A DNA stretch of 64,000 nt from Allomuricauda sp. (GTDB lineage Bacteria > Bacteroidota > Bacteroidia > Flavobacteriales > Flavobacteriaceae): NCBI GenBank assembly GCA_017795045.1, contig CP051244.1:2903198-2967197 (forward strand), in the 5' to 3' direction. The position numbers were made by a program, and so were the translations under genes. This document shows positions 8,563 through 17,284 of the stretch, piece by piece. The notes beneath the pieces were generated by a model. That model was not told where the DNA came from, searched no databases, and saw only the letters and a program-made list of their open reading frames with translations. Each line of letters starts with the position of its first letter. The first letter of the stretch is position 1.

Positions 8563-9312
8563 ATGAGGACACCACTGCTTTTTTTGTTTATTGTAAGCTT
8601 ACTTTTAATGTCATGCTCCGGTGAAGATGGGGACGTTGGTCCGCAAGGGGAATCCGGGGAAAATGGCTATCATTGTTGGGACACCAACACCAATCGGTTC
8701 AATGATTCAGAGGAGGACACGAATGACGATGGTGAATGGAACAACTTGGACTGTATTGGAATGGATGGGCTCAATGGCAAAAATGGGGTCAATTGTTGGG
8801 ACTTGGATGCCGATTTTATGAACGACCCCGAGGAAGACATCAATGAAGATGGCAAATGGGATGTAACCGACTGCCAAGGAGCAGACGGTAATGCCGATGT
8901 GCAGAGGATTGTGTTGGATTTTGATGATGCATATATCTATGATTCCATTATCCAATTTACTGTTCCACAACTTACACCGGAGAACATAGAAGATTATGTG
9001 TTATTATTTTATTTGGAGTATGTTCAACTCAATAGTGTGTACTTACCCATTCCTGGAGGGGTAGCTGAATTTGATAGAAGTTACAATGTGTTTTTTGAAC
9101 CCGGATTTGTTTATATATCAGTTTCAACTTTCGATGGGTCAGATACCAATCCAGGATGGTTGGGTGAATGGGACTTTTTACACATTACCCTTATCAAAAT
9201 TTCTGCCTTGGAGGACAAGGGCCAAACAGCGCAAATCCAAAAAGCGCTTATGGAGACGGACATTGTTATTGAAGACCATAAAGTCCTTTCTCCCTATTTT
9301 AATAAGGAATAG
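8563..9312 (+). CDS. Collagen-like lipoprotein with Cys-rich, Asp-rich repeats
   Basis: A 249-residue protein starting at the ATG at 8563, which gives a clean lipoprotein signal (hydrophobic run ending LLMSC, cysteine 18); an upstream in-frame ATG at 8491 would bury this signal. After the cysteine comes a short Gly-x-y segment (GDVGPQGESGENG). Two ~35-residue repeats follow, of the form CWD...DxxED-N-DG-W...DC, which resemble calcium-binding loops. The C-terminal ~130 residues are not recognised. It is probably anchored at the cell surface. Directly oriented repeats flank it on both sides. The protein at 58029 shares the architecture. Confidence 0.78.
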   Translation: MRTPLLFLFIVSLLLMSCSGEDGDVGPQGESGENGYHCWDTNTNRFNDSEEDTNDDGEWNNLDCIGMDGLNGKNGVNCWDLDADFMNDPEEDINEDGKWDVTDCQGADGNADVQRIVLDFDDAYIYDSIIQFTVPQLTPENIEDYVLLFYLEYVQLNSVYLPIPGGVAEFDRSYNVFFEPGFVYISVSTFDGSDTNPGWLGEWDFLHITLIKISALEDKGQTAQIQKALMETDIVIEDHKVLSPYFNKE

Positions 9313-9348
9313 ACCCTAGTTCATTTTGTATTTATTGCATTAGATAGG

Positions 9349-9576
9349 TTCTCGACTACGCTCGAACTGACAATTTCAGTACCCTTCGTGTCATTTTGAA
9401 CCCTGTCCTGAGTAAAGTCGAAAGAGCTGTGGGAAATCTATAGGTTTGGGATTTCTCGTCGCCCATGCTTCGCTCTGTCGAAATGACAAGACCGATAGCT
9501 GATGTGCTGAACGGAGAGAAGTATCCCAAAAAACAATGGTTGAGATTCCTCAGTCGCGCTGCTTCTTCGGAATGAC
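9349..9576. repeat. Interspersed repeat cluster, first A-B unit
   Basis: An A module (9349-9487) is followed by a B module (to GGAATGAC at 9576), in the same orientation as the copies at 8.2-8.4 kb. It begins 36 bp after the stop of the collagen-like gene. Confidence 0.8.
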
Positions 9577-9612
9577 GCAGAAATATAAAGCGTATTTCTT
9601 ACCTCTGATATG

Positions 9613-9829
9613 TTCTCGACTACGCTCGAACTGACAATTTCAGTACCCTTCGCGTTATTTTGAACCCTGTCCTGAGTAAAGTCGAAGGAGCTGTGGGAAA
9701 TCTGTTTGATTTTGGGATTTCTCGTCGCCCATGCCTCGCTCCATCGAAATGACAAGTGTTTAACGGAAAGAGGTGTCTCAAAATGACCTCGGTTTAGATT
9801 CCTCAGTCACGCTGCTTCTTCGGAATGAC
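9613..9829. repeat. Interspersed repeat cluster, second A-B unit
   Basis: A direct tandem duplicate of the preceding A-B unit, with an A module at 9613-9753 and a degenerate B module to 9829. Together the two units fill the 556-bp gap before the DUF6495-like gene. No gene is supported inside them. Confidence 0.8.
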
Positions 9830-9868
9830 AAATGGTAATTGCTCTTGAACTTGAAACTTTAATTTTCT

Positions 9869-10339
9869 TTACTCCATAATCTGCTCAAACCACTGGTAAA
9901 GCTCCCCTTTGGTAATGACGGCGCCTTGTTTGATGAGTTCAAACTTGTCCACGTTCTTGTCCTCCCCATACGCTTTGGAGGCGGTAAGGTATTCCACAAA
10001 ATCGGATTGGAAATTCCGTTTGAACCAATCGAAGCCCACCTTGGTGCGCAGGTCAATTTCCGGGTTCATGACCTTTACGGACAGTAGTTTCATTTCCTTT
10101 TCGGTCAGATGGAACAGGTGCATGTGCATTTCGGAGACATTTTCCAAATACTCCACCTTGTTGAGCACCCCTTCCCATATCAAATCGCTAAAGACATCGA
10201 TTTCTTCTTCGGCCACTTCAGGTTTTTCTGTTTTTAAGGCATTCCATTCCTCTGCGGTTATGGATTGGGTGGCCAAAAAATTGATGAACTCCGGATGTAA
10301 CTCCTCCAACTGCTCTTTCGTAAGTCTTCTATACTTCAT
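9869..10339 (-). CDS. DUF6495-like conserved protein
   Basis: A 156-residue acidic, soluble, mostly helical protein with no signal peptide. It starts MKYRRLTKEQLEELHPEF, which I recognise as the opening of a flavobacterial family (DUF6495) of unknown function. The ATG at 10339 is preferred over one at 10402, which would add a non-conserved 21-residue extension running through a promoter box. The gene lies just downstream of the ribosomal-protein operon terminator and has its own promoter. Confidence 0.8.
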   Translation of the reverse strand: MKYRRLTKEQLEELHPEFINFLATQSITAEEWNALKTEKPEVAEEEIDVFSDLIWEGVLNKVEYLENVSEMHMHLFHLTEKEMKLLSVKVMNPEIDLRTKVGFDWFKRNFQSDFVEYLTASKAYGEDKNVDKFELIKQGAVITKGELYQWFEQIME

Positions 10340-10343
10340 ACCA

Positions 10344-10351
10344 CAAAAATA
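10344..10351 (-). promoter_or_regulatory. Putative -7 promoter box for the DUF6495-like gene
   Basis: Read on the minus strand the sequence is TATTTTTG, an exact TAnnTTTG match. It ends 4 bases before the start codon at 10339, which predicts a leaderless or nearly leaderless transcript. Confidence 0.55.
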
Positions 10352-10383
10352 AAAGGCTTTGGATAAAAATTTGATAGTAGGTA

Positions 10384-10417
10384 TAACAAAAAAGAGGGCC
10401 ATGCAAGCATAGCCCTC
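10384..10417 (-). terminator. Intrinsic terminator of the rpsF-rpsR-rplI operon
   Basis: GAGGGC-c-ATGC (10394-10404) pairs with GCAT-a-GCCCTC (10407-10417) around a two-base loop with one mismatch. On the minus strand it is followed by a run of six T. It lies 23 bp after the rplI stop. Confidence 0.85.
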
Positions 10418-10440
10418 CCATAATATTGGCTGAAATCAGC

Positions 10441-10893
10441 TTATTTTGCTTCAGCGATCACTTCAAAAGGAAAATCAACAATAACTTCACGGTGAAGTCT
10501 GATGACGGCATCATAAGGTCCAACCCTTTTGATGGCCCCTCCTTTGATACTGATGAATTTTCTGTCGATTTGGTGACCTTCTTTGTCCAAAGCAGCGGCC
10601 AAATCAATATTGGTCACAGATCCAAACAATTTATCTCCAGATCCTGCTTTGGCAGCGATACGGATTTCCAATTGTTTAAGTGCTTCGGCAATTTTAGTGG
10701 CCTCGTCGACTATCTTTTTCTCTTTATGGGCTCTTTGCTTAAGGTTTTCGGCCAAAACTTTTTTGGCAGATGGAGTAGCCAATGAGGCCAAACCTTGAGG
10801 GATCAAAAAGTTTCTGCCGTAACCGTTCTTTACGGTAACGATATCATCCTTAAATCCCAAATCCTGTACATCTTCTTTTAGAATAAGTTCCAT
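10441..10893 (-). CDS. rplI: 50S ribosomal protein L9
   Basis: A 150-residue protein with the L9 signature near the N-terminus (VKNGYGRNFLIPQGLA, about residues 21-36), a lysine/alanine-rich connecting helix and a C-terminal domain ending in EVIAEAK. L9 binds 23S rRNA near the base of the L1 stalk. It is the last gene of the rpsF-rpsR-rplI operon, 14 bp after rpsR, and is followed by a strong terminator. Confidence 0.97.
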   Translation of the reverse strand: MELILKEDVQDLGFKDDIVTVKNGYGRNFLIPQGLASLATPSAKKVLAENLKQRAHKEKKIVDEATKIAEALKQLEIRIAAKAGSGDKLFGSVTNIDLAAALDKEGHQIDRKFISIKGGAIKRVGPYDAVIRLHREVIVDFPFEVIAEAK

Positions 10894-10907
10894 TCTTCGG
10901 TATTTTT

Positions 10908-11204
10908 TTATTTCAACATATCGCCAACGTACGGCATTAACGCTAGGTGACGGGCACGTTTAACGGCCTGGGCCACTTTTCTTTGGTATTTCAAGGAAGT
11001 ACCTGTAAGTCTTCTGGGAAGCAGTTTTCCTTGCTCATTTACCAATTTCATCAAGAAATCCGGGTCTTTGTAATCAATGTACTTAATACCTGATTTTTTG
11101 AACCTACAGTATTTCTTTTGCTTGCTGGTCTCAATGTTAAGAGGGGTCAAATATCTGATTTCCCCGTCTTTTTTTGCTTTTGCCTGTTGCTCTATAGATG
11201 CCAT
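10908..11204 (-). CDS. rpsR: 30S ribosomal protein S18
   Basis: A 98-residue basic protein with the S18 core: [15 protein letters not shown] near residue 33 and [12 protein letters not shown] near 57, then [12 protein letters not shown] at the end. The N-terminus is longer than in E. coli, as is usual in Bacteroidota. It binds the platform of the small subunit together with S6, whose gene lies 4 bp upstream. Confidence 0.97.
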   Translation of the reverse strand: MASIEQQAKAKKDGEIRYLTPLNIETSKQKKYCRFKKSGIKYIDYKDPDFLMKLVNEQGKLLPRRLTGTSLKYQRKVAQAVKRARHLALMPYVGDMLK

Positions 11205-11208
11205 AACC

Positions 11209-11547
11209 CTATGCGTTTGCTTTTAATTTGGTTCTTCTTTTCTCGGCCCAAGCAATGGCATGCTTGTCCAATTTAACGGTCAAGAAACGCATAACGCGCT
11301 CGTCTCTCCTAAATTCCAACTCATACGGGCCAATAGCCTCTCCAGGAGCTTGGAATTCGAACAAGTGGTAAAAACCACTTTTCTTGTGCTGAATGGGATA
11401 GGCCAACTTTTTAAGTCCCCAATTCTCTTTGGAGACCATTTTGGCACCATTCTTAATCAAGAAATCCTCAAATTTCTTGACTGTTTCCTCTATCTGTGTT
11501 TCAGACAGAACGGGATTCAAAATGAAAACAGTTTCGTAATGGTTCAT
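11209..11547 (-). CDS. rpsF: 30S ribosomal protein S6
   Basis: A 112-residue protein starting [12 protein letters not shown], the standard S6 opening; the ATG at 11547 is chosen over one 15 bp upstream because that extension is not part of the family. The [16 protein letters not shown] segment in the middle is typical. First gene of the rpsF-rpsR-rplI operon. The 226-bp divergent region towards the LytTR gene holds its promoter; I could not identify a confident ribosomal-protein leader motif there. Confidence 0.96.
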   Translation of the reverse strand: MNHYETVFILNPVLSETQIEETVKKFEDFLIKNGAKMVSKENWGLKKLAYPIQHKKSGFYHLFEFQAPGEAIGPYELEFRRDERVMRFLTVKLDKHAIAWAEKRRTKLKANA

Positions 11548-11773
11548 TATAAAGGAGCGCAAAATTAATAATATTTCTTTCTCCCTGCAAGAAAAGCAAA
11601 AAAACTTCGTTTAAATTCCAAGAGTTATTAACAAAAAAGAACCCAATAAACCTACGTATCGTATATGGCAATGTACACAACAAAATAGACCATGTTTACA
11701 TCTTTTGTTGCTCTTAAACGTGTTTTTTGTGTAATTTGCCGATGATTTAAAACCCTACAAATCACCCCATTCT

Positions 11774-12466
11774 ATGAAATTAAAAAGTATAATTGTAGAC
11801 GATTCCTCGATGCAACGGATGGCCGTTGCAAAGTTGGTCAACAATCATCCACACCTTGCTTTGGTTGCGGAGTACAGCAACGCCATTGAAGCAAAAAATG
11901 GCCTAAAGAACCACGAAATCGACCTTATCTTTTTAGATGTTGAAATGCCGATAATCAGTGGTTTTGACCTTTTAGAGGCCCTAGAGAACCCACCACAGGT
12001 TATTTTGATCACGGGAAAACCTGACTATGCCCTTAAGGCATTTGATTATGATGTGACCGATTACCTTCACAAACCCATCACACTTGCACGTTTTGAAGCC
12101 TCTGTGAAAAGAGCCGTGGCCAAATATGAGCAAATGAACCGTGTTGATGAGGATGAAGAGCACATCTTTGTAAAAAGTAACCTTAAAAAGCGTAAGGTTA
12201 TCTTAAACGACATTAAATGGATAGAAGCCCTTGGCGATTACATTAAATTGGTAACCGATGAGGCCAATATCGTAATCCTATCCACCATGAAATCCTTCGA
12301 AAAGCAATTGCCGGCCGAAAAATTTCTGAGAATCCATAAATCCTATATCGTGAATCTGGAGAAGATTGAAAAATTCAACAGTAAAAATGTTGAAGTAGGG
12401 GGCAGACAGATTCCTTTGAGTAGAAACAAAAAGACTGAATTGGCAGAAGCACTGGCCAACGTATAA
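11774..12466 (+). CDS. LytTR-family response regulator
   Basis: A 230-residue two-domain regulator. The receiver domain covers residues 4-115, with the acidic pair Asp9-Asp10, phospho-acceptor Asp55 (FLDVEMP), Thr80 and Lys100. The LytTR DNA-binding domain covers about 130-228, with the IKWIEALGDYIKL and FLRIHKSYIVNL motifs. No histidine kinase lies next to it, so its partner must be elsewhere. Its stop codon abuts the 3' end of priA on the opposite strand. Confidence 0.93.
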   Translation: MKLKSIIVDDSSMQRMAVAKLVNNHPHLALVAEYSNAIEAKNGLKNHEIDLIFLDVEMPIISGFDLLEALENPPQVILITGKPDYALKAFDYDVTDYLHKPITLARFEASVKRAVAKYEQMNRVDEDEEHIFVKSNLKKRKVILNDIKWIEALGDYIKLVTDEANIVILSTMKSFEKQLPAEKFLRIHKSYIVNLEKIEKFNSKNVEVGGRQIPLSRNKKTELAEALANV

Positions 12467-14923
12467 CTAAATGTGGTCCACATTGTAGACCAGTCTTACA
12501 CTTTTATACTTGGAAATAGCATTAAAGGATTTCTCAATTCTTTTAATGCTATTTTTTGTTTGTACCAACGATTGTTGCCTTGGAATCTTAATAAGGATGT
12601 TTTTTAGATAATCCCTTCTTATACGGGCCACTGGGGGGTACTCGGGGCCCAGAATGTCCTGTCCCAATACGTTTCTGAGGGAACCTGCCAACCAACTGGC
12701 GGCCTCGTTCAGCTTGTTGAAATCCCTATCCTTTAGAGTGATTTTGACAATGCGCACCAAAGGTGGGTATTTAAACTGCTCCCGCTCGTAATACTGCTCC
12801 GAGAACATCTTTCCATAATCATTTGTGGTGACCTGCTGCAATATTTGGTGATAAGGGTTATAGGTCTGAATAAGTACCTTGCCCCTTTTTTGGGTTCGCC
12901 CTGCCCTACCCGCCACTTGTGTGAGCATTTGGAAACTGCGTTCATGCGCCCTGTAATCCGGAAAGTTCAACATGGAATCCGCATTCATGATGCCCACCAA
13001 ACTCACATTTCTAAAGTCCAGCCCTTTGGTGACCATTTGGGTTCCCACCAAAATATCCATCTCTTGGTTTTCGAACGCTGAAATTATTTTTTCGTAAGCG
13101 TATTTGCCTCGGGTGGTATCCAAATCCATTCGACCTACGGCAACATCGGGAAAAAGATGACTCAGCTCTTCCTGAATCTGCTCCGTACCGAAGCCTTTGT
13201 TGTCCAAAGTAGCACTGCCGCATGCCAAACAGGCTTGCTGCAACGCCATATGATAACCACAATAATGGCAACGAAGTTGGTTTCTTCGCTGATGATAGGT
13301 AAGGCTCACATCACAATTGGGGCATTGTGCCACATGGCCACAGGTGGCACATTCCACCACGGGGGCAAATCCTCTACGGTTTTGGAACAAAATTACCTGT
13401 TCCCCCTCCTCCAAGGTTTCCGAAATGGCTTTGAGCAGCACTTCTGAAAAATGCCCCTTCATCCGCTTCTTTCGGGTCGCTTCCTTGATGTCCACCAAAC
13501 TGATGTCCGGCATGAGCACATTGCCATAGCGATATTGGATGGAAGCATATCCATATTTTCTTTTTTTGGCATTGTCCATACTCTCTATACTGGGCGTGGC
13601 CGACCCCAACACAATATGGGACCCATGAAGGGAAGCCAACACAACGGCCGCGTCGCGAGCATGGTATCGTGGAGCGGGATCAAACTGCTTGAAGGAGCTT
13701 TCGTGTTCCTCATCCACCACGACCAATCCCAAATTGGAAAAAGGCAAAAACAGCGAAGAACGGGCTCCAATGACAATTTGTGCCTTCTCTGCATTCGCCA
13801 CCACATTGTTCCAGACCTCCACCCGTTCGTGAATACTGTATTTAGAATGGTAAACGGACACTTTGTGTCCAAAATAATGTCGTAATCTGTTGATCAATTG
13901 CGAGGTCAGTGCAATCTCCGGCAACAGATATAAGGCCTGTTTGCCCTCTTCCAAGCATTGCTGGATGAGTTTTACATACACCTCGGTCTTCCCGGAAGAG
14001 GTGACCCCATGCAAAAGAACGGGTTTACCTTCCAAAAAACCAGCCTGAATGGTTTCCAAAGCCTTGGTCTGATGTTCATTCAGGAGCATATGTTGGGATT
14101 CTTCCGATTCACCCTCAAAATGCACCCTATCGGTCTGGATGTGGTATTCCTTTAAAACCTCTTTATCAATGAGGGCCTTGATCACGGCCCGCGAACTGCC
14201 ACTTTCCTTTTCCAAATCGGCTATGGGGATGGGTTTTTTGGTCTTTGCCCCTATTTGAAACAGGGACAACACCACCTGGCTCTGTTTTGGTGCCCGTGTC
14301 AGTTCGTTCAACAATTGCTCCAATTGGGCCTCATCCTCATAGGTTTCGGAAAGCTTGACATAACGGACCAGTTTTGGTTTATACTGTTCGTACAACTCTT
14401 CTTTTTGGAGTACCACCCCTTTATGCACCAGTCCATTGATGAGTTTCAGAACATTTTTTTTATCCACAATGTCACTCACCTCGGATATTTTCAGCGCGCT
14501 CTGGTGCTGTAAGGCCTCATATACCAGAAACTCATCGTCCCCCAGCTGCATTTCATCAATCTGGGCATCTTTATTGGGCATGACCAAGGTTTCACTTTCC
14601 AACAAAAAAGCACTGGGAAGGGCACTTCGCACCACCTCGCCCAAAGTGCACATATAATACTGAGCCATCCAGTGCCAATGCTTCAATTGAATGGCATTGA
14701 CCAAAGGTTGTTCATCCAAAATCTGGTAGATTTCCTTGGCCTCATAGGCCATAGGAGCATTGGTATGAATTTGATAGGCCAAGGCCGTATATATCTTGGA
14801 TTTCCCGAAGGGAACGGCCACACGCATCCCTGGCTGTAAATAATCCGCCTCTTCTTGTGTGATCTTATAGGTGAAAAGTCGTTCCAAAGGAATAGGTAGG
14901 ACGACATCCAAAAAATACTCCAT
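12467..14923 (-). CDS. priA: Primosomal protein N' (replication restart helicase)
   Basis: An 818-residue PriA, the 3'-to-5' helicase that reloads the replisome at stalled forks. The N-terminal DNA-binding region (1-200) precedes the helicase core, with Walker A GVTSSGKT (305-312), the DEEH box at 404-407 and the SATPS motif near 441. Eight zinc-binding cysteines lie at 525, 528, 534, 537, 552, 555, 565 and 568. It is the last gene of the nadC-yihY-DUF2147-priA run, 4 bp after DUF2147. Confidence 0.96.
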   Translation of the reverse strand: MEYFLDVVLPIPLERLFTYKITQEEADYLQPGMRVAVPFGKSKIYTALAYQIHTNAPMAYEAKEIYQILDEQPLVNAIQLKHWHWMAQYYMCTLGEVVRSALPSAFLLESETLVMPNKDAQIDEMQLGDDEFLVYEALQHQSALKISEVSDIVDKKNVLKLINGLVHKGVVLQKEELYEQYKPKLVRYVKLSETYEDEAQLEQLLNELTRAPKQSQVVLSLFQIGAKTKKPIPIADLEKESGSSRAVIKALIDKEVLKEYHIQTDRVHFEGESEESQHMLLNEHQTKALETIQAGFLEGKPVLLHGVTSSGKTEVYVKLIQQCLEEGKQALYLLPEIALTSQLINRLRHYFGHKVSVYHSKYSIHERVEVWNNVVANAEKAQIVIGARSSLFLPFSNLGLVVVDEEHESSFKQFDPAPRYHARDAAVVLASLHGSHIVLGSATPSIESMDNAKKRKYGYASIQYRYGNVLMPDISLVDIKEATRKKRMKGHFSEVLLKAISETLEEGEQVILFQNRRGFAPVVECATCGHVAQCPNCDVSLTYHQRRNQLRCHYCGYHMALQQACLACGSATLDNKGFGTEQIQEELSHLFPDVAVGRMDLDTTRGKYAYEKIISAFENQEMDILVGTQMVTKGLDFRNVSLVGIMNADSMLNFPDYRAHERSFQMLTQVAGRAGRTQKRGKVLIQTYNPYHQILQQVTTNDYGKMFSEQYYEREQFKYPPLVRIVKITLKDRDFNKLNEAASWLAGSLRNVLGQDILGPEYPPVARIRRDYLKNILIKIPRQQSLVQTKNSIKRIEKSFNAISKYKSVRLVYNVDHI

Positions 14924-14927
14924 ACAC

Positions 14928-15362
14928 TTATTCTTCCTTAACCCGATGCCACGTTTGGGTCCTGTACAAAAATGCCAAATAGCCCCTGACCATTAGTTTG
15001 TCCATATCCTCTGGATGAAGCCACAATTTCCCCCTAAAGGTCATTCCGTGTTCCGGGTCCAACATATCTGTGCCTTTATACTCATCCTTATCGTTCCTTT
15101 TAAGGTTCCGAAAAATCTTCATCCCCAAAACGGGTTGGTTCTTAAACTTTCCCTTGCATTTAGTGCAAAGCGCATTTTTCTTCCCTTTTTCCAAAATATC
15201 GATGATTCTCGCCTGTAGCAGTCCATTTTCGCGATAAATCTCTACTATGGCCTTGGCGTTTCCGCTTCGATCATCCATCGTTTTCCATTTTCCAAATACG
15301 GATTGGGACCACATGTTCTGGAAAAACAGCACGGTCAAAACAAAAAAACATTTATGGAACAT
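14928..15362 (-). CDS. DUF2147 domain-containing secreted protein
   Basis: A 144-residue protein (from the ATG at 15362) with a signal peptide ending near MWSQS and a mature DUF2147 domain. Visible family elements are FGKWKTMDD, CTKCKGKFKNQPVLGM and TFRGKLWLHPED. It is a small lipocalin-like beta protein, presumably periplasmic; the ligand is unknown. An ATG at 15377 is also possible. Either start overlaps the end of the upstream YihY gene, pointing to translational coupling. Confidence 0.85.
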   Translation of the reverse strand: MFHKCFFVLTVLFFQNMWSQSVFGKWKTMDDRSGNAKAIVEIYRENGLLQARIIDILEKGKKNALCTKCKGKFKNQPVLGMKIFRNLKRNDKDEYKGTDMLDPEHGMTFRGKLWLHPEDMDKLMVRGYLAFLYRTQTWHRVKEE

Positions 15363-16332
15363 CTTGATACCTTTCATGTCTCTTCTTTAATGAATTCAAG
15401 GTGGCATTCAGCTCAAACCCCAACAATAAGATATTGGAATTCAACCAAATGAACACCATCAAAATCAACAATCCTCCCAGTGCCCCATAAAGTTCGTTAT
15501 ATCGGGCAAACTTTTCCACATAGATTCCAAAAAGATAGGAAGTGAGCACAAACAGCAGGGTGGTCATCAAGGCACCCGCTGAAAAGAACCTGGCTTTACG
15601 CCCTTCTGCCGTCCCAAAATAGTAGAGGATGGAGGTAGTCAGATAGGACAGTACCATGAAAAACAGGATTTTGGCCAGTTGGATTCCCACCGTATCCCCT
15701 TTCTCAATATCGGTCCCAAAGGTCTTCCCAAAGTATTCACTGGTGTATTCCACAATATAGAACTCAAAATACACGAAGGCCACGGCACCCACAATCAACA
15801 AAATGGACAATAACAGCCCAACCATGAGGGCATAGATATACTGCCTGAAAAAATTCCGGGTGAGTTCTACATGATAGGAGTTTTCAAAACCTCCAAAAAT
15901 GGCATTGACCCCATTGGCCACCAAAAAAATGGACAACAGAAAGGCCGATGACAACAAACCTCCTTGTTTTTGGTCCTTGATCTGTTGGTAGATGTCCCCA
16001 AAATAATCTCCTGTGGCCGATGGCAGGAAAGATTCCAGGAAAAGGAGGAACTGGGCATCAAAATTTTCATTTCCCACTCGCACATACGGAATGACAAAAG
16101 GAATGAGCGTCACCATAAAAATGAGCAAGGGGAACAAGGCCATAAATACGCTGAACGCAATGGAACTAGCACGCGTGGACACGGCACCTTTCACGATACC
16201 TACCACGTACATTTCCATCAGATCATAGAAAGAGAGCCCTTCAAAAGCCTTGAGCTTTATGTTTTTCAATAACCGCACCAGCCAATTGACCACGGGTATC
16301 TTTTCCAACTGCTCTTCTATGGCTACCGACAT
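15352..16332 (-). CDS. YihY/BrkB-family inner-membrane protein
   Basis: A 326-residue membrane protein with about six helices. The segment RASSIAFSVFMALFPLLIF (residues ~57-75) and the C-terminal YGALGGLLILMVFIWLNSNILLLG are characteristic of the YihY/virulence factor BrkB family. The family was once called RNase BN in error; its true activity is unresolved. It starts one base after the nadC stop and overlaps DUF2147 by 11 bp, so it sits in the middle of a tightly coupled operon. Confidence 0.9.
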   Translation of the reverse strand: MSVAIEEQLEKIPVVNWLVRLLKNIKLKAFEGLSFYDLMEMYVVGIVKGAVSTRASSIAFSVFMALFPLLIFMVTLIPFVIPYVRVGNENFDAQFLLFLESFLPSATGDYFGDIYQQIKDQKQGGLLSSAFLLSIFLVANGVNAIFGGFENSYHVELTRNFFRQYIYALMVGLLLSILLIVGAVAFVYFEFYIVEYTSEYFGKTFGTDIEKGDTVGIQLAKILFFMVLSYLTTSILYYFGTAEGRKARFFSAGALMTTLLFVLTSYLFGIYVEKFARYNELYGALGGLLILMVFIWLNSNILLLGFELNATLNSLKKRHERYQDVP

Positions 16333-17190
16333 CTAAACCGCTTTTAAACTAAGGTCCATGTTGTATACGGAATGTGTCAATGCTCCGGAGGAGATATAAT
16401 CCACACCGCACTCGGCATATTTCCGAATGGTATCTTCCGTGATTCCACCTGAAGATTCCGTAAGACACTGCTCACCAATGCGCTGTACAGCCTTTCGGGT
16501 ATCTTGGTAATTAAAATTATCCAGTAAAATCCTGTAGACGCCTTTGGATTGCAATATTTCTTCGACTTCATCCAAATTCCTTGCCTCCACAATGATCTTT
16601 AAATCCTTATTTTGGTCCTTTAAATACTGTTGGGTTTTTTGGATGGCTTTGGTAATGCCACCTGCAAAGTCGATATGGTTGTCCTTGAGCATGATCATAT
16701 CGTAGAGGGCAAATCTATGGTTCTCCCCTCCCCCAATCTTTACCGCCCATTTTTCCAAAGCCCTGATTCCAGGAGTGGTCTTTCGGGTGTCCAAAATCTT
16801 GGCGCCCGTACCTTCCAAAAGCGACACATAGTATTGGGTCTTTGTGGCAATGGCGCTCATCCGTTGCATGGCATTGAGCACCAACCGTTCTGCCTTTAGA
16901 ATGCTTTGGGAACTTCCCTCCACGTAAAAGGCAATATCCCCATGCTTGACCAAGGTACCGTCGGGCAGTAAAACCTCGACCTTAAGTTGCGGGTCCACAT
17001 ATTCAAAAACTTGTTGGGCAAAGGCCACACCGGCCAGTACACCCTCGTCCTTCACCAAGAGCTTTGCCTTACCCGTAGCAGTTGCCGGAATACAGGCCAA
17101 GGAGCTATGGTCGCCATCGCCAACATCTTCACGAATGGCATTGGCTATGATCAAACTGAGTTCTTTCTGAAATTGTTCTTCGGATATCAT
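16333..17190 (-). CDS. nadC: Nicotinate-nucleotide pyrophosphorylase (carboxylating)
   Basis: A 285-residue enzyme that makes nicotinate mononucleotide from quinolinate and PRPP in de novo NAD synthesis. The core ILDTRKTTPGIRALEKWAV (about residues 130-148) and the following GGGENHR and MLKDNHI contain the quinolinate- and PRPP-binding basic residues, and EARNLDEV is also typical. The ATG at 17190 is preferred to one 6 bp upstream. It heads the operon with yihY, DUF2147 and priA. nadA and nadB are not in the window. Confidence 0.95.
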   Translation of the reverse strand: MISEEQFQKELSLIIANAIREDVGDGDHSSLACIPATATGKAKLLVKDEGVLAGVAFAQQVFEYVDPQLKVEVLLPDGTLVKHGDIAFYVEGSSQSILKAERLVLNAMQRMSAIATKTQYYVSLLEGTGAKILDTRKTTPGIRALEKWAVKIGGGENHRFALYDMIMLKDNHIDFAGGITKAIQKTQQYLKDQNKDLKIIVEARNLDEVEEILQSKGVYRILLDNFNYQDTRKAVQRIGEQCLTESSGGITEDTIRKYAECGVDYISSGALTHSVYNMDLSLKAV

Positions 17191-17273
17191 CCACAAGGGG
17201 TTTTAACGAAAATAGTAAAAACATTCCTCCTTACCCATGCCCAATACATGGTTCTTGTTTCAATACAAAGGAT

Positions 17274-17281
17274 TATTTTTG
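17274..17281 (+). promoter_or_regulatory. Putative -7 promoter box of rlmH
   Basis: TATTTTTG is an exact TAnnTTTG match, with a TTG at 17255-17257 in the place of a -33 element, though spaced slightly short. It ends only 3 bases before the rlmH ATG, implying a leaderless message. Confidence 0.5.
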
Positions 17282-17284
17282 GGA

